DNA of 64,000 bases from the NCBI RefSeq assembly GCF_029024105.1, contig NZ_CP118963.1, positions 1,240,001 through 1,304,000 on the forward strand. The letters run 5' to 3'. Positions 54,786 to 61,553 of this stretch are shown piece after piece. The DNA is from Acinetobacter lwoffii (lineage in GTDB: Bacteria > Pseudomonadota > Gammaproteobacteria > Pseudomonadales > Moraxellaceae). The notes under the pieces were generated by a model. It searched no databases, had not been told where the DNA came from, and saw only the letters and a list, made by a program, of their open reading frames with translations. The stretch's first letter is position 1. Each line of letters starts with the position of its first letter. A program made the position numbers and the translations under genes.

Positions 54786-54943
54786 GACACTTCTCCCAGA
54801 CTTTTCACTACAGCTTCAGGCAACCCAAACACATCTTTAAAAGCCTTATCAAATTCACCGCTTTGGATGAACTGATCCATCAGATTTACTTGCTTATCGA
54901 TCTCTAATTCTTCGTCGACATTTGCTTGTTGAATTTCAGTCAT
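54782..54943 (-). CDS. Hypothetical 53-aa phage protein
   Basis: ATG 54943 to TGA 54782. Acidic, starts MTEIQQANVDEELEIDKQV and continues LMDQFIQSGEFDKAFKDVFG. It overlaps both neighbours by a few bases and its ribosome site (GGAGCC) lies within the upstream gene, the packing expected of a phage early operon. Confidence 0.7.
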   Translation of the reverse strand: MTEIQQANVDEELEIDKQVNLMDQFIQSGEFDKAFKDVFGLPEAVVKSLGEVS

Positions 54944-55193
54944 TGGCTGGCTCCTGTGCTTCGATCATCTCTAAAACAGCAATACAGCAATCTGAGTAAC
55001 CCTTATCATATTCAGTCAAACGACCACGCCAAGCAGGGTCTTTGTGCTCATTGCAGAATTTCCTTAATACTTCCGGCACCGCTTGGGCTTTGGCTTCCTT
55101 CCACGCATCCCATGCAATCTTTTCTGACGCATACTCAATATTGTTATCATATTGAGCAAACCATTCCTTAAATGCTCTATCTTGAATATCCAT
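54936..55193 (-). CDS. Hypothetical phage protein
   Basis: 85 aa from ATG 55193, coupled to the gene before by TGATG. Charged and aromatic (DRAFKEWFAQYDNNIEY, KIAWDAWKEAKAQAVPEVL, CNEHKDPAWRG). The FxxWF..YD and AW.AW.A pattern is common in small phage proteins of unknown function. Confidence 0.7.
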   Translation of the reverse strand: MDIQDRAFKEWFAQYDNNIEYASEKIAWDAWKEAKAQAVPEVLRKFCNEHKDPAWRGRLTEYDKGYSDCCIAVLEMIEAQEPAND

Positions 55194-55423
55194 CACGCCA
55201 CCTCAAACGGCTTATATTTCTTAAATTCTTCAAACAATTGAGTTGCTGGCTTATTCAATCGGCCAGTCCCTGCAATCACCACATCACGCGGGAAGTTCTT
55301 ATTCACCACTTCGCAAAAGAAGCGAACACCATGCTGATTGACCGTTGCTCTGTAGCCAATACTAAGCAGCCAGATAATGAATGCTTCAGTCATGAGCGGA
55401 TGAACTAGAGTTGGTTTTTTCAT
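55193..55423 (-). CDS. Hypothetical phage protein
   Basis: 76 aa. ATG 55423 overlaps the exonuclease stop (ATGA). Mixed alpha/beta with LLSIGYRATVNQHGVRFFCE and a C-terminal FEEFKKYKPFEVA. Unrecognised. Confidence 0.65.
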   Translation of the reverse strand: MKKPTLVHPLMTEAFIIWLLSIGYRATVNQHGVRFFCEVVNKNFPRDVVIAGTGRLNKPATQLFEEFKKYKPFEVA

Positions 55424-56079
55424 GCTGCTTTCACTCCCTTGCTACGTTCAGCCATAAGCTTTACGTAATACTCCTGACAGTGCGGAATCTTGTCTTTGAT
55501 CTTCTGGATGATTGACTCATCACGCTCAATGGCTACAGTGGTCAGGCGTTCACGAATGTCGATCCTCTCAACCATGTCGATCAACTGCTCCCGATCATCC
55601 CAATCCTTTGTGAGTTCCAGTGGAGTGGGAAATAACCAGAAATCCACCTCAGCAACTTCGCACTCATACAGCCACATATATGCCTGCATCTGAACGTCAT
55701 AGCCTGCCTTTTTAACCTTCTCCATGGCTTCATCAACAAAGAAGGGGTGGGTGCCAATATCCCAGGTGCACTTCGTGTCGATAATCAACTTGCGCTCCAG
55801 ATCCAGCACATCACACTCACCAGTGATCAGGTCATTACTGACCCGACCAACATGTTTTGTAAGCTTGCGAAATCGCATCTTTCCAGACATTTCAATCGCC
55901 ACATCTTCAAGCAGATTTCCTTTGGCTGTGTACTGGTTGCCAGTGAACGAGCGGAAGCCATAAAGGTCTTCTTTCACAATCTTGCGAATAGAGTTTTTAG
56001 CATCGCTTGTAAGCACTTCGCTTTTCAGCTTTGGTGTGCCAATCAAGTTGCTTAAGGAAGAACAGCGAAATAACTTCAT
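55420..56079 (-). CDS. PD-(D/E)XK (YqaJ-like) phage exonuclease
   Basis: 219 aa. The nuclease core is readable as KGNLLEDVAIE (Glu), TGECDVLD (Asp) and LIIDTKCTWD (E/DxK variant with Asp and Lys), then QMQAYMWLYECEVAEVDFWL, the usual helix-strand end of YqaJ/lambda-exo-like nucleases. It resects double-stranded DNA to give substrate for RecT, whose gene is directly upstream (ATGA overlap). Confidence 0.87.
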   Translation of the reverse strand: MKLFRCSSLSNLIGTPKLKSEVLTSDAKNSIRKIVKEDLYGFRSFTGNQYTAKGNLLEDVAIEMSGKMRFRKLTKHVGRVSNDLITGECDVLDLERKLIIDTKCTWDIGTHPFFVDEAMEKVKKAGYDVQMQAYMWLYECEVAEVDFWLFPTPLELTKDWDDREQLIDMVERIDIRERLTTVAIERDESIIQKIKDKIPHCQEYYVKLMAERSKGVKAA

Positions 56080-57023
56080 GGCAGCACCTCCACAGCTTGA
56101 CGTTGCGCATCTGTCAGCGCGTATTCACTCAGCACATAATCTTTCTCGAATGCACCACCTTTGATTTGCTCAAGAAGCACTGGGAACTCAGCATCTGGAA
56201 CAGTCATCTTGGTTTCAATTGCGCCTACTGACTCATTATGGTCGATGTAATCAAAATCATTGGTCTCTACATCACGAACAATCGCCTGATCCGCAAGTTG
56301 TGCTGTCTGCATTTCAATAGAAAGTGGTGCCTGTTTAGATAACAGCAGCTTGGTCACAGTCTTAAGAGCCATAGCTTCAAACTGGTCATGCCAGACACTT
56401 GAACCCCACTCGCCCTTACTTTTCTTTTCTTCAGCAGATTTATAGGTTTGACTGTATTTTCCTGCATGCTTAAGAACATCAGCCTTACTCATATACAGTT
56501 CAGCAGTAAAACCATTCAGCAGTTTAAAGAAAGCAACATAGCCAATCGCTTCACCTGAATTAGGTATAGTCCAATCAAACTCATAACCAAGTAATGGATT
56601 GGCAGAAACCAACTGGCCTGGATAAACAGGGGTTGCAGCGATACGGCTGAACTGACCTGAGCGCTGTGCCAACTGGATGAATCCCTTATATCCAAGTTGA
56701 AATTGAGCCTCTGTTACATACTCAAATTTGTTTGTATTAGGGTTTTTACGCTTCGTGTTGAATGGAACGATGTAAGCAAAGCCGAGATTATTATTTATTG
56801 GCAAGTCTAAAGTTGCAGCCATCATTGCAGCGTTAATTACCGTCGCAGGTTCAGCCTTTTTCAAATAACCTTGATTCGCAACCTGCATTACAGAGGCTAA
56901 AAATCCTTGAGTTTTTTTCCCTAGAATTTCTTCAAATTTTTGACGAATCTTTGCATCACTAACGTACTGTTTAATGTTCGCAGGAGCAGCAACCTGATCT
57001 TCTGTTTTCACTGGTGCATTCAT
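56076..57023 (-). CDS. recT: RecT single-strand annealing protein
   Basis: 315 aa from ATG 57023 (MNAPVKTEDQVAAPANIKQY; RBS GAGGTGG). RecT family signatures are FLASVMQVANQGYLKKAEP, AAMMAATLDLPINNNLGFAY, FQLGYKGFIQLAQRSGQF and the C-terminal WHDQFEAMALKTVTKLLL. It anneals complementary strands during phage recombination together with the exonuclease next to it. Confidence 0.95.
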   Translation of the reverse strand: MNAPVKTEDQVAAPANIKQYVSDAKIRQKFEEILGKKTQGFLASVMQVANQGYLKKAEPATVINAAMMAATLDLPINNNLGFAYIVPFNTKRKNPNTNKFEYVTEAQFQLGYKGFIQLAQRSGQFSRIAATPVYPGQLVSANPLLGYEFDWTIPNSGEAIGYVAFFKLLNGFTAELYMSKADVLKHAGKYSQTYKSAEEKKSKGEWGSSVWHDQFEAMALKTVTKLLLSKQAPLSIEMQTAQLADQAIVRDVETNDFDYIDHNESVGAIETKMTVPDAEFPVLLEQIKGGAFEKDYVLSEYALTDAQRQAVEVLP

Positions 57024-57024
57024 C

Positions 57025-57531
57025 TCAAACCACCTCTTCAAATAGTTGTTCCGCGTACTCATTCACAAGACGCTGTAATTCTTTAATCTGCTCATCATTC
57101 AGCGTAAATGTCTGACCTTCCTCAGCTTCAAAGTTCCAAACATCCAGCAGCGTTACAGGCGTATCTTTCACGACCAACCATGAATCAATATCCACCGGTT
57201 CTGCAAATCGCATATCACCATCCGGACTGCGCATTTCAGTCATCGTGTGAGGCAGTACAGCCACCGAACAGTCGGCCGTTGCCCACAGGTTTTCACCAAT
57301 CTGGCGATATAAACCAAACATCAGCACGTTATCTTCAATTGAAATATCAGAATCCACCTTGAAACTCGGTAGGTCTGAAAAGTACAAATCACGGGTGAAA
57401 TCTTCATTTACCTTGCAATCAATTACCTTGGTGCTATGACCATCACGGCACAGAAATAAGGACTGGTTTCCGATGTGGTTGATGGGGCGCATTGCCGCAC
57501 CACATCCACAGAATTGAGCGTAAGTGTTCAT
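57025..57531 (-). CDS. Hypothetical phage protein with N-terminal Cys-rich motif
   Basis: 168 aa from ATG 57531, just after the stop of the ParB-like gene. The start MNTYAQFCGCGAAMRPINHI continues to SLFLCRDGH, giving CxC...C as a possible zinc site. The rest is acidic with a helical end (NDEQIKELQRLVNEYAEQLF). It stands between the ParB-like protein and RecT, so an early recombination or regulatory role is possible. Confidence 0.65.
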   Translation of the reverse strand: MNTYAQFCGCGAAMRPINHIGNQSLFLCRDGHSTKVIDCKVNEDFTRDLYFSDLPSFKVDSDISIEDNVLMFGLYRQIGENLWATADCSVAVLPHTMTEMRSPDGDMRFAEPVDIDSWLVVKDTPVTLLDVWNFEAEEGQTFTLNDEQIKELQRLVNEYAEQLFEEVV

Positions 57532-57532
57532 T

Positions 57533-58336
57533 TCACACCCCCCTTTCGATGCGAGCTTTTTCAATAGCTGTTCTAATTTTATCTAGGGTAATCTTGTGGT
57601 CGGACACTTGAATTTTTGTGTACTCCTGACACCCTGAATCAAATGCAATAAACGCCCTGCAAAACAAGTCTGGCTGACCAGCTCCACTCTTACCATTTAC
57701 TGTGACAGTCCCGTTTTGGATAGACTTGCTTAATGCCCAAAGCACTGGCGACATGGTTTGATCTTGCAAAACAAGTTTTGTATATCGCTCTGCAATTACT
57801 TCAGCATCGTTTGGTTTTAGGAATATCTGCAAAACCGCAGCAGCTCTCACAGGTGACGCAGACACTGTTTTCTTCGCTGAAGGTGTTGCCAGTAAAAAAA
57901 ATGGGTCTATGCTGTCACCAAACACTGAGTAATAATTAAGAACATCATCAGCAGTAAGTTTTTTTTCGCCATATATGAATGTTGAAATCTTATTGATAAC
58001 TTCAGTAATGTTGCTTTCAAGCTTGGTTGTGTCTGAGTGTGTGCGTTTTACACCAATGTCCACATTTTTATAAGCATCAACAGGGACACCTGTTACAACC
58101 AAAACATGCTGAGCAACGCCAGACTTAACAATTGCTGATAAGCGATGCTGCCCATCAATCAAGACGCCATTAACATCAAAAGCAATTCCTTGATGAGTAA
58201 GCGAGTACTGCCCTTTAATCATGGCTTGTGACAGTGACTCAACCCAAGTCTTACGAAGCTTCCTGTTGCTGGTATTTTGCTTGAGGTATATTTCAGCTTT
58301 TTCAGGAGTGATTAACTCAACATTAGCTTTCATCAT
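57533..58336 (-). CDS. ParB/Srx-fold phage protein
   Basis: 267 aa. The ParB-like N-terminal fold is shown by GIAFDVNGVLIDGQHRLSAI (about 50-70), with the LxDGQHRLxA box used for nucleotide binding in the ParB/sulfiredoxin superfamily, followed by a helical C-terminal part. No helix-turn-helix typical of plasmid ParB is obvious. It could act as a CTP/ATP-dependent DNA-associated protein or nuclease; undetermined. Start overlaps the previous stop (ATGA). Confidence 0.75.
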   Translation of the reverse strand: MMKANVELITPEKAEIYLKQNTSNRKLRKTWVESLSQAMIKGQYSLTHQGIAFDVNGVLIDGQHRLSAIVKSGVAQHVLVVTGVPVDAYKNVDIGVKRTHSDTTKLESNITEVINKISTFIYGEKKLTADDVLNYYSVFGDSIDPFFLLATPSAKKTVSASPVRAAAVLQIFLKPNDAEVIAERYTKLVLQDQTMSPVLWALSKSIQNGTVTVNGKSGAGQPDLFCRAFIAFDSGCQEYTKIQVSDHKITLDKIRTAIEKARIERGV

Positions 58337-58680
58337 TTCACACCCCCAACAATCGCAGCATTAATCTTTTCAATCTCATAACGATCAACATAGGCATTCA
58401 CAGTCTTGTCAAAATGCACCACGCTTAGAATGTCCAGAAACTCGACTGATGCATCATCTAAGGCATACTCGACATAGATGCTGTAATCGTCGGCTTTGAC
58501 AGTAGCAATGCAGGTTTCATGGCAAGCGCGTTTAAGCACTTCATATTTTTGAGCGGTGATAACCACTTGAGGATTATCATCAGCAACTTTGGCAGGCTGG
58601 AAAGCGTAAGCTACTGCTATCCCCGCGCTGATTGATGCTGCAATGAATGCAGACTTGAGAATATTGGATTTAGTTGTCAT
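58333..58680 (-). CDS. Exported/membrane-anchored phage protein, first gene of the left operon
   Basis: 115 aa with an N-terminal hydrophobic signal or anchor (about 8-27, LKSAFIAASISAGIAVAYAF) and a small soluble domain with two cysteines (RACHETCIATVKADD). First gene behind the strong leftward promoter. Superinfection exclusion or envelope modification would fit the position, but nothing proves it. Confidence 0.6.
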   Translation of the reverse strand: MTTKSNILKSAFIAASISAGIAVAYAFQPAKVADDNPQVVITAQKYEVLKRACHETCIATVKADDYSIYVEYALDDASVEFLDILSVVHFDKTVNAYVDRYEIEKINAAIVGGVK

Positions 58681-58714
58681 AATAGTCTCACTCAGTAGGG
58701 TGATGGGTCATGCT

Positions 58715-58737
58715 CCAGGTTGTTACAGCAACGCTGG
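58715..58737 (-). promoter_or_regulatory. Leader hairpin in the leftward early transcript
   Basis: CCAG-C-GTTG / CAAC-CTGG stem with a six-base loop, about 20-45 nt after the predicted transcription start and before the first gene. No T-run follows, so it is not a simple terminator. A nut-like antitermination site or RNA control element is possible. Confidence 0.3.
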
Positions 58738-58760
58738 GGCTTTTCTTTGTTTGTGAGATA

Positions 58761-58789
58761 AATATAAGAAAACTTAGTTTTAGTGTCAA
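58761..58789 (-). promoter_or_regulatory. Leftward early promoter (pL-like)
   Basis: On the minus strand TTGACA (58784-58789), exactly 17 bp, TATATT (58761-58766): close to perfect sigma70 consensus. A repressor-type palindrome (58765-58776) overlaps the -10 and spacer. Confidence 0.85.
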
Positions 58790-58831
58790 GCAGAAATATA
58801 AGAAATGTTAGTTTTATTTTTAGAAAACTTA
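58765..58831. promoter_or_regulatory. Left operator region, three TAAGNNNNCTTA-like sites
   Basis: Sites at 58765-58776 (TAAGAAAACTTA), 58799-58810 (TAAGAAATGTTA) and 58820-58831 (TTAGAAAACTTA). The same palindrome recurs beside the repressor gene at 60077-60135. Most likely CI/Cro operators. Confidence 0.75.
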
Positions 58832-58891
58832 TTTTTTATGATTTAATAGACAAAAGAAAACCCACACAGGGTGGGTTATTTGGAGTTTGTT

Positions 58892-59098
58892 ATGGATAAG
58901 AATCAAGAATTAGAACGTGGCATCATTCCTGCTGGAACGCGCATTAAGCTATATGAAGGCTCAATCACACTCCTAGAGAACGTTGCAGTAAACGCAAATC
59001 AAGAGTGGATTGATCGAGCAATCAAAGATCAAGATGATTACTACCTTGGTTTGGGGAGTATTGGTGATAAAAGTCTTACGAGTTCAACCAATCAGTAA
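58892..59098 (+). CDS. Hypothetical small phage protein
   Basis: 68 aa from ATG 58892, with GGAG 7 bp upstream; a GTG at 58871 is less likely. Acidic, with ERGIIPAGTRIKLYEGSITL. It is transcribed rightward from the left operator region and its 3' end overlaps the Cas2-like gene tail to tail by 23 bp. Unrecognised. Confidence 0.65.
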   Translation: MDKNQELERGIIPAGTRIKLYEGSITLLENVAVNANQEWIDRAIKDQDDYYLGLGSIGDKSLTSSTNQ

Positions 59099-59345
59099 TT
59101 TTTTTATCAACATTCCAAGAGGCCCAAGAGCTTTTATCAACTTCAATAACAAATAAAACATCATCAGAATCTATATAGTTTTGAAGGAAGTCACGAACTT
59201 GACCCGCAGTTTTATTTGTCAGGATTATCCATTGTGATCTTGTGGGCCTAACCCAAATATCATTAGAAACAGCCTTTATGCCTTCGTACATTTTATTGTA
59301 ATCCTTAGATTTTATTAAATCGTAAGTTACAGAATAGTAGGCCAT
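59076..59345 (-). CDS. SinR/Cas2-fold phage protein
   Basis: 89 aa from ATG 59345 (RBS GGTGGAG). MAYYSVTYDLIKSKDYNKMY, then WVRPTRSQWIILTNKTAGQV and DSDDVLFVIEVDKSSW, follow the pattern of the so-called SinR-like family: a ferredoxin-like fold related to Cas2 and VapD, often found beside phage repressors. Catalysis and role are unknown. It lies downstream of the CI gene on the same strand, so is likely expressed in the lysogen. Confidence 0.78.
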   Translation of the reverse strand: MAYYSVTYDLIKSKDYNKMYEGIKAVSNDIWVRPTRSQWIILTNKTAGQVRDFLQNYIDSDDVLFVIEVDKSSWASWNVDKKITDWLNS

Positions 59346-59394
59346 ATAGTTCTCCACCCGATCCAAGAGCCGCTCGGGTATGCGGCTTTTATTT

Positions 59395-60075
59395 TTAATT
59401 CTTACGTGGTTTCTTCTTAGCTCGATAAACGTAGCGAATACAATCCACTACCTCGCCAACAAACTCGCAATTTTCATCAAGTGGAATAATATTTGGTTTA
59501 AATTCAGGATTAATCGCCTGTAGGTATTTAGTGCCGTCCGGTTCAATCACCAGGCGCTTAAAAGTCGCGTCATCAAACTTTCTAACAACAACAATATCCC
59601 CTGAGTTCATGTCACAAAATGGCAGGGTCGGATCTACAAGAATGTAATCACCTTCATGGAATTCTGGGTAGTTACTCAAGCCTTGAACTTTCAGGTAAAA
59701 GCATTTTTCACAATCACCATCTGGAATTGGCAGCCACTCTTCCACCTGGGACATGTCAACAGATTCGACATTGGTCATCGTACCTGCCTGAACCCATGAC
59801 AAGACAGGGGCCATGCGTGGTGCCACAGGAACCACATTGGACTGCTCTTTTTGCGTGGCGCTAGGATCACCTTTGCCAGTCAGTATGTATTCAGTCGTTA
59901 CCCCAAAATGATTTGCCATTGCTTCTAATGATCCTGCTTTAGGCAAATAACTATCTTTTTCCCACTCAGTTACAGCGGGCGAACTCACTCCAGCAATCTT
60001 TGCTAATTGCGCTTGAGTTAATTTTTTCGAACGTCTAAGCGCACGTATGCGCTGACCAATAGTTGTTTTTTCCAT
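59395..60075 (-). CDS. CI-type repressor (HTH + S24 peptidase)
   Basis: 226 aa. An HTH_3 domain (residues 5-65, LTQAQLAKIAGVSSPAVTEW) is joined to a LexA/S24 autoprotease domain. The cleavage site is Ala97-Gly98 (WVQAGT), catalytic Ser134 (VQGLSNYPEFHEGD) and Lys173 (ATFKRLV). RecA-dependent self-cleavage is expected on DNA damage, giving induction. A TAAGTAATCTTA site ends 1 bp from the start codon and no ribosome site is visible, so translation may be leaderless. Confidence 0.95.
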   Translation of the reverse strand: MEKTTIGQRIRALRRSKKLTQAQLAKIAGVSSPAVTEWEKDSYLPKAGSLEAMANHFGVTTEYILTGKGDPSATQKEQSNVVPVAPRMAPVLSWVQAGTMTNVESVDMSQVEEWLPIPDGDCEKCFYLKVQGLSNYPEFHEGDYILVDPTLPFCDMNSGDIVVVRKFDDATFKRLVIEPDGTKYLQAINPEFKPNIIPLDENCEFVGEVVDCIRYVYRAKKKPRKN

Positions 60076-60076
60076 A

Positions 60077-60135
60077 TAAGTAATCTTACATATTGCTTTT
60101 ATAAGTTTTCTTTGATTAAATACTAAGAAATCTTA
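60077..60135. promoter_or_regulatory. Right operator region between CI and Cro-like genes
   Basis: Three sites: 60077-60088 (TAAGTAATCTTA), 60102-60113 (TAAGTTTTCTTT) and 60124-60135 (TAAGAAATCTTA). The last lies between a possible -35 (TTGATT) and -10 of the rightward promoter, so repressor binding would block Cro expression. Confidence 0.75.
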
Positions 60136-60154
60136 CTTTATTGAGTAAATACCA

Positions 60155-60340
60155 ATGACCAAACAAGAAGCATATGAGTTGCTTGGGGTTAATGGCGTTG
60201 AACTGGCAAAGCTACTTGGAATAGAGCCGCCTGCCGTTTACCAATGGCCTAACCAAAAAATCCCCTTAGCACGTGAATACCAAATTCGAGATTTAGCGGC
60301 TGGAAAGCAACCAATCACACATAGCAAAGAAGCTGTATAG
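60155..60340 (+). CDS. Cro-like (YdaS-type) antirepressor
   Basis: 61 aa, a single HTH: QEAYELLGVNGVELAKLLGI, then EPPAVYQWPNQKIPLAREYQ. The small size, divergence from CI and shared operators identify it as the Cro analogue. RBS weak. Confidence 0.82.
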   Translation: MTKQEAYELLGVNGVELAKLLGIEPPAVYQWPNQKIPLAREYQIRDLAAGKQPITHSKEAV

Positions 60341-60379
60341 GTAAGTTTATGAGTTTTAGAAATTGCAAGGAATCCACTA

Positions 60380-60688
60380 ATGGGAGTCGATGATTTGAAA
60401 GAAGCAATCGAAAAAGGATATTTGGGCGGGAAATACACCGTTCCGAAAACAATCAAATTTACACATGAAATGCTTGATGCAATCGCTATTGCTAGCGAAA
60501 CCAATGAGCAGGATTCGTGTAACTGGGTGCGTGAGGTCATAGCGAAAGCCCTACTAGCTGAAGATGCTAAGTACGAGCGTATGGCAAGAGCGCGTAATCG
60601 GTCAAAGTGTACTTCGGGCACTTTGGTACACCAAAAAGAAAGCCCATCTGCGGGAACAGATGAGCTTGATATTCAACAAAGGGGCTAA
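60380..60688 (+). CDS. Hypothetical phage early protein
   Basis: 102 aa with AAGGA before the ATG. The segment TVPKTIKFTHEMLDAIAIAS, then SCNWVREVIAKALLAED, looks like a ribbon-helix-helix (strand, then two helices), suggesting a small DNA-binding regulator such as a CII-position gene. The basic Ser-rich tail has no recognisable domain. An RHH assignment is tentative. Confidence 0.6.
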   Translation: MGVDDLKEAIEKGYLGGKYTVPKTIKFTHEMLDAIAIASETNEQDSCNWVREVIAKALLAEDAKYERMARARNRSKCTSGTLVHQKESPSAGTDELDIQQRG

Positions 60689-60693
60689 CCAAT

Positions 60694-61386
60694 ATGAACA
60701 TGCCAATATTAACACAGTTCGGAAATTCCGAGCAATCAATGGACACTCTGGATATTTCTGAGCTTGTTCAATCTCGCCACGACAAAGTTAAGCAGTCAGT
60801 TGAAAGACTGGCTGAGCGTGGTGTTATTACTTTACCCCCAATGGGGGAAAAGGCCACAGCAGGCCGGCCAACAACTTTTTATGTTTTTTCTGGCGAGCAA
60901 GGAAAATTAGACTCAATTACTGTGGTTGCTCAGCTTTGTCCTGAGTTTACAGCCGCCATTGTTAAGCGCTGGTATGAACTGGAAGGCAAAAACCGCGAAC
61001 TATCCAAAATGGAAATCCTGCAAATGGCTCTTGAGTCTGAGCAGCAGAAATTGGTTCTTCAGCAGCAGTTAGAAATCCAAGCCCCAAAAGTCGCATTCGT
61101 TGATAAATACGTTGCAGGTAACGGCAATAAAACATTCCGCCAGGTAGCAAAACTACTAGGTGCAAACGAGCGCAAGTTCCGCGACTTCTTAAAAAAAGAA
61201 AAGATTATGTACAAGCTCAATGGTGAGTGGCTGGCATATCAAAACCACATAGATGCAAAGCGATTCCACAACAACACAGGTATCAGCGAGAGCAACCACA
61301 CATTCACACGATCTCTATTCACACCAAAAGGTGTCGAGTGGACTGCTGGAGAGTGGGCTAAGTTCAATTTGCGAGGTGCTGCATGA
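60694..61386 (+). CDS. Phage antirepressor (Rha-like N-terminus, KilAC C-terminus)
   Basis: 230 aa. Residues 18-85 fit the Rha/antirepressor N-domain (LDISELVQSRHDKVKQSVER, CPEFTAAIVKRWYELE). A coiled linker follows, and residues about 130-195 form a KilAC domain (APKVAFVDKYVAGNGNKTFR, LLGANERKFRDFLKKEKIMY). Such proteins modulate repressor or early phage gene expression. RBS AAGGGG. The stop overlaps the next start (ATGA). Confidence 0.87.
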   Translation: MNMPILTQFGNSEQSMDTLDISELVQSRHDKVKQSVERLAERGVITLPPMGEKATAGRPTTFYVFSGEQGKLDSITVVAQLCPEFTAAIVKRWYELEGKNRELSKMEILQMALESEQQKLVLQQQLEIQAPKVAFVDKYVAGNGNKTFRQVAKLLGANERKFRDFLKKEKIMYKLNGEWLAYQNHIDAKRFHNNTGISESNHTFTRSLFTPKGVEWTAGEWAKFNLRGAA

Positions 61387-61553
61387 ACCACTTAACCCGC
61401 CAATTCGTTGACCAGTACGAGCGTGAAAATCCGAATTTCACCTCGCGCTATTGCCCAGTTGCCGATTTATATGACGCTGATCTGGATATGTTTCACATTG
61501 AAGAAGTGCAGGATGAGTACGTTGAATTTAAACAAGGGGGAGATTGTGAGTAA
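61383..61553 (+). CDS. Hypothetical 56-aa phage protein
   Basis: Start ATG overlaps the antirepressor stop (ATGA) and the stop overlaps the next gene by 8 bp. Acidic, aromatic-rich: MNHLTRQFVDQYERENPNFT, later DADLDMFHIEEVQDEYVEF. The tight coupling on both sides supports a real gene. Unrecognised. Confidence 0.7.
   Translation: MNHLTRQFVDQYERENPNFTSRYCPVADLYDADLDMFHIEEVQDEYVEFKQGGDCE

Noticed and set aside
59368..59390. AGCCGC/GCGGCT hairpin between the CI and SinR-like genes
   Set aside because: The T-run is on the plus strand, where no gene ends nearby; on the minus strand it lacks a T-run. Not called as a terminator.
60238..60621. 127-codon minus-strand frame opposite the Cro-like and RHH-like genes
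   Set aside because: Opposes two genes with better starts and domain patterns, and lacks a ribosome site.
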